Source: Mycteria americana
Lineage: Eukaryota > Chordata > Aves > Ciconiiformes > Ciconiidae
Direction of reading: 5' to 3'
Assembly (NCBI RefSeq): GCF_035582795.1
Contig: NC_134367.1
Location: forward strand, 116,522,062 to 116,586,061
Length of the DNA: 64,000 nt
The position numbers and the translations under genes were made by a program. The notes beneath the pieces are model-generated. The model had not been told where the DNA came from. It made no database searches and saw only the letters and a list, made by a program, of their open reading frames with translations. Below, one piece after another: positions 59,201 to 64,000 of this stretch. The stretch's first letter is position 1; the number at the start of each line of letters is the position of its first letter.

Positions 59201-62200
59201 CAAGAAGCTTCCTTGTTCACTGATAGCAACAGTAATGTACTCAGCACTGCAGGTAGAGATGGGGTCTGTTGGGGCTGGTTGCTGCACAGACACAGAAAAG
59301 AATGCAGACATCACTTGTTACACCCTCCAGCATTACAAGGCTGTAATTAAATCCCCTTTTTCCAACAAACTTTGCGTAAGCCCGAGGGGACGAGCTGGCA
59401 CTGAAGCCTACAGGGAGTTTGCATTGGTACACAGAACAAAAGGGGAGACATTCCCCCCACCATTTTACTGTCTGTTTATCGAACGTATCTTCAGCTCTGC
59501 TGGCTGCTTCCCAGCACACAGGCTTAAAATGGAGCCTGCACTTTTTTTGCTTCATCTCTTGAGGGGCAAATATACCGAGCCATTGATTAGGTTATTTTAG
59601 GATCACGGCACGGTACAATTGCTTGCTATCATTCTGGCAGTCATTTATCAGGAGCCAGTTATGCACATTTTATAAAGCTCTTCAAAAAACACAGCTACCC
59701 GAGAACACTTTACACAGCATGTTTCAGATATGCCTTTGTGCGCAAGTTGTTTGTGTCTCAGCAGCAGCCAAAGAGCCATTCGGATGTGTTGGTTGCTATA
59801 GTAATTACTTTCCTTTGGAGCTAAAATAATAGTTTACAGCTCCTGCAGCTCGCTGTTGTGCAGGCTGCCTTGAACCAGTGATGCTTGCATTTTGTTTTGG
59901 AGGGGGCTGGGGACTATACTGTAATATACACTGAGAGACAGACTTTCCTTTCTATGCTCATGCAGCTAATTTTGAATTTAACCTTTGTAGAGGATGTGTC
60001 ACAGGTCTAAAGGTTCAAAAATAAAAGCAGCACATGAGAAGGTAGGACAGCCTTGCGGCTGGGGTTTCTGATGGGGGTGAAGATTTGGATTTGGTTTCCA
60101 TTTCTGTTACTGAAAACTGGTAGGAAAGGGACTGAGGGTCGTGCTGAGACTGTTTTTCAGTGCTGAGGGCCCTACAAAGCAATGGGTGGGGGGCTCACAG
60201 GGGTTTCAAAAGCACCTAAGCAAGTCAAGCAGGAACGTGACAAGGAGGACAGCTCTGTATCATTCAACATTTTTTTTCACTGGTGGCAGCACTGGTGAAG
60301 TAACTGCTGTATGGACCTGCAGCTCTGGAGAGGGTAAGGGGTCTCACTGCAGACAAAACAGCCTTTCAGAGCAATCCCACAGCTGGCAGACGCCAGCTCC
60401 CCCCTCCATCTGCAGGCACAGAACGTTTCTGAGCGACATTTTAAATTGCAGTCCTGTGGACTGTGGGACTTTTGCTTGAAAGGGCACTGTGCAGAAGCAT
60501 TTCTCAGCAGCAGGACAAGCCCCATGCTCATGGCTCTGCGTGGTCATGGAGGCACCGAACAGGAAGGTCTGTAAGTCATTTTGAGCTCCTGGCCTGACGA
60601 GCCAGGGATTTTTGTGCAGCTTGCAGCCAGGTGGGCTGGCACTGCATGGCACTTCTGCCAAGGAAGCAGAAGAGAGGCAGGGGCAAGTGGTACAGGAAAT
60701 GATCAGACCCATTACCCTTCTGCATCAAGAAGCAGCTGCAGGGTCACTGCAGCTCAGATTCATGACTCACAGGGGTTGATCTACATAGGCTCCCAGCACC
60801 AGCAACAGGTACCAGTTTGGTTTTGCAGACAGAGGCCAGCAAAAGGGGAGTAGGATATAAAAAAGGGCTCAGAGAAGGGGGCAGGAGGAGCTAGGATGAA
60901 AGGAGAAAGAAAACAAATAGGGAAAGTGTTTTGCCTCACAGTGCTGTCCTAGAAAATTTGCTCTCAGATGTGTACGTGGCTGCATTGGCAACTGGCAGGG
61001 AGATGCCAAAGGGAGATAAAAGAACTGCATCATCTGCTAAAGGCTGTGAACACAAACAGTTCCTGTTTGAGTAACAGCAACATACAAAGATGCAGGGAGG
61101 GAGGGTGTTTGGGGAAACCACAGGACAAAACTGGGCCTTCGGATGTGAGAGGGGTGTGCTTGGTTTGCAGGCAGCAGGTGATAACTTATTTCACACATGT
61201 AGATGTGCAGATCCTGCCCCCCTCCCCCCCCCCAAATTTAGGCATAGCATACACACAAGTTTTGTGCCTACACAGCTTTGCTGCTGAAGTGTAATGTTTA
61301 CCAACAGAGTTAAAGCAGCCTAGCAGGGACTTATATGAGCATCCCCCTTCTCCCCAGGCAATGCTGGATAAAGCACCCGTTGGCATGCCCGCATGTTTCT
61401 AGATAAGGCTTGTATCTAATGACACTGGTACAACTAAAGCCAAGTGACTTTTTTATGGAGGGGCAGCCCTGGAAAACCAAGGATGATGCTGACCTTGAAG
61501 TGAATGGCAGTCCAGGACTGCTCTGACGACCAAGCCACGGCCCCTGTGCTTGCATGTATGCCCCGGAGCCCTGTGGAGGCAGGGAGAGCCTGTGCACGCT
61601 GCGCATGGGGGGCTCAGCCTGCCTGCCTATCCCTCCAGCCTGGGGCAGACAGGTTGTGCCCAGCCTGCAGCTGACACCAGGCTGGTTGGAAGTCAACCAG
61701 CTCGTTGGAGGGCTGGTGTTCCCAGGCCTTCTTCCCCTCACAGTGTGGATGTAGCCAACATTACTTGTGTAGTGCCTCTAAGGATAATGCCTAAAGATCA
61801 CAGAAATCCCAGGGTAAGACAGAATAATAGACTTCGTCAAGGAAACCCCTGAAAAAAATTATACTGGAAATCTGGAAATGCTTAATTGAAGGACTCACAG
61901 CTCTTTATTTTCTTTTTCTTTTTTTTTTTTTAATGATTAGAGAGCCAAACTTTTAATTCACAACAGTCCGATTGTGCAGGCTTCAGCTATGAGAACATTT
62001 AAAGTGTCTGTTCTGTATTAAACTGGCTGTGATGTTTCAATATTTTATCTGAGAATTTCCTATGGCCTTTTATAAAGCTCTTGGGCTACGTTTTCTGCTA
62101 TTGTATCAGAAAATTTGGCTGCATTTTTAGCCCTGGTGGATTGTGGTGTACCAAAATCTTAAAACTGTCACTGAAACACTCCAGTAGAAACAATATTTAA

Positions 62201-64000
62201 GATGCAAAATCCTCAATGCAAGGGGGAAAAAAGTATTTCTCTGGCAAGAAGCTTTAAGAAACAAGAAAGTAAATCAAAAGGCATATGAAGATAAAATTTC
62301 ACAATCAATCCAATATATTACCTGATTCTATAGATTATCGGCTGTCTGAAATATACCACCTGTATTCACTGTGGCCAACACCTGCAGTTTTAGCAGAGTA
62401 ACAAAATTTGTTTCTTTACCCAAAATGGAGTCAGGTGTGGGAGAATCTTGGCTTTCCTTAAACAGGAAATCTGCAGCCGTCATGGGGCCTTAAAATCATA
62501 ATTAAAAACATGATCCAAGAATGAGATACAGTCTCAAGTTACCACAAGGCAAATAAAATAATTCAGACTGTTTTAACCACAAAAAAATTACTTTTGGTTT
62601 TTAAGCCATGGTTTGGAGGGAGCAAGACAGGACTAATTCATGACTTTTGATTTCTAGGATGGGCAGTACTGGTCTAAAGAATGATTAACAACAGTATTTC
62701 TGGACCACTAGACTTTTCTTTGGGTTAATTTGAGAGTAAATTTTGTTATTGATTATTTGATATTTGACATTTGTAATGAGCTGCTAATGACTCAGAACAT
62801 GCACTTTAGGAAGCCTGGTTATATTAAAAGCAAAAGCTGCAGCTACGTTAAAAACTCGGGGGAGGCTGCAAAAAACTTCCTCTACTGGAGAACTAGTTTG
62901 TGCTAGATAAGTATTCTTGCTGGCATGATTATGATTTCTTCTCAGCAGCAACTCTTCTTCAGCACAGACATCATAAGATGAAAAAAAGAATCTTGAAAGT
63001 TTGCTCACATATCATGAAAATGACTTATCTTACATCAATGTATGGTAGGTAGCCTGTCTAAATGTGTGGCTCAGCTGGACAATGCATGAATGCTCCTGTG
63101 AAGTGGAGTGTGAAAAGATGAAGTGTGTCACCCAAGAAGGTGTATTACGGACACCCTAAGGACATGCTTCATCAAGTGCAACTTCCTAGCCAAATCACTG
63201 GAGTTCTTAAAGAGTCAGCAACGGTGCACTACAGACCTTATTTGTAGAAACAGCATTTCCTCAGGCAGGGGGAGTGTGCCAGCCAAAGGAGTAGTCATGG
63301 AGTAGCTCAGATGGCAAATTGTATTGCAATTGCATAAGAGAAATCTGACTGCCTATAGATACCTACCATGCATTCACTGAGCCTGATTCCTCCACCCCCA
63401 CCACAATGTTGTCATCTTTGGCTGCCAGCAGCAGGAGTCACCATTTAATAGACACAGGTTTAGATGCTGTCAGTTAGGGCAAAGTGAAAGTGGGATTTAT
63501 TATTTTTTTTTCCTTTTCCTCCTTGTGAAAGCAATTGAAGCAATATTTGGGAACTCACCCCCTTTGTTGCAGTCAAAATCCTTGTGCTAGTGCCCTCCTT
63601 GTTCTGTCTGGGAAGGTGGCAAAAGTTATGCTATAGGGAAATCACAAAGGATTTACATCAGGCTATTGCAGCTAACTTGGTGAAATGGTACAAAACATTT
63701 TATTTGGCTTTAGCCAGCAGAACATTCTTTGTAATGGGCAAAAATAAGTGGAGACAACATTTTAATGATAATCAATAAAACTAATCCTCATGTACCACAT
63801 ACAGCACAAAGACATTAGTAAGCAGAACTGCTTTGAGCTTACAAAGTGTTTGTGCTGTACAATGTATGTTAAACCATTCTGGGAGCCCAAGCAAAGATAC
63901 CTGTAAGATGTTGGTTCATGCTCTGGGGAGGTAGAATCTCCAGCCAGCATGAGGGTGGAGAAACCTCTGCACTGCACCCAGTCTCACCCTGTAGACATTC
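56200..64000. other. Intergenic DNA upstream of GALM, no gene recognised
   Basis: By mammalian synteny HNRNPLL should follow on the plus strand, but no exon of it (four RRMs) was recognised before the window end. No transposon with a diagnostic end was seen. The stretch 59580-59860 has balanced, low-repeat sequence with homeodomain-like TAATTA/ATTA sites and might be a conserved non-coding element. Confidence 0.5.

Noticed and set aside
1-64000. CRISPR arrays, tRNA or rRNA genes, bacterial-type operons
   Set aside because: None seen; the sequence is vertebrate nuclear DNA and no cloverleaf or rRNA-like stretch was recognised.
56200-64000. HNRNPLL exons expected by synteny
   Set aside because: No RRM-coding exon with splice sites was found on either strand before the window ends.

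Overview
The window is nuclear DNA of a bird. This rests on a CR1 LINE 3' end with the avian tail around 6208-6798, an endogenous retrovirus primed by tRNA-Leu, and split vertebrate genes whose order matches the human 2p22 neighbourhood (GALM, SRSF7, GEMIN6, DHX57) read in reverse. The species cannot be named from the sequence. Exons were assigned by reading splice sites and reading frames by eye and by remembered similarity to the human proteins; no search was run.

Layout, left to right: (1) 1-13360 (+), the last 17 exons of DHX57, a DEAH-box RNA helicase, with a CR1 in one intron. (2) 17657-24478 (-), a complete nine-exon SRSF7 gene, here 'copy 1', with its own CpG-island promoter. (3) 26346-28474 (-), GEMIN6, with two coding exons and a probable non-coding first exon ending at 33675. 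Its first intron holds a 4.3 kb endogenous retrovirus (28596-32927). (4) 35557-42146 (+), a second complete SRSF7 gene, 'copy 2'. (5) 46405-55752 (-), GALM, aldose 1-epimerase, six exons. (6) 56200-64000, no gene recognised.

The most unusual feature is the pair of SRSF7 genes facing each other across GEMIN6. Copy 2 sits where mammals have their single SRSF7. Copy 1 is an inverted duplicate of the whole gene, introns, promoter and 3' UTR included, placed between GEMIN6 and DHX57. Both have canonical splice sites and both keep the intron-3 block that in mammals is ultraconserved and holds the autoregulatory poison exon. Identity between the copies is patchy: 163 of 163 bases in exon 2, and 628 of 629 in the intron-3 block, but 22 differences in 102 bases in exon 5. 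This suggests gene conversion, strong constraint, or both. Copy 1 has a premature stop removing the last ten residues, a shifted exon-1 donor, a less regular RS domain and a TATA box that copy 2 lacks.

Three of the genes belong to RNA metabolism: DHX57 (RNA helicase), SRSF7 (splicing and mRNA export) and GEMIN6 (SMN complex, snRNP assembly). GALM is metabolic. This grouping is ancestral synteny, not an operon.
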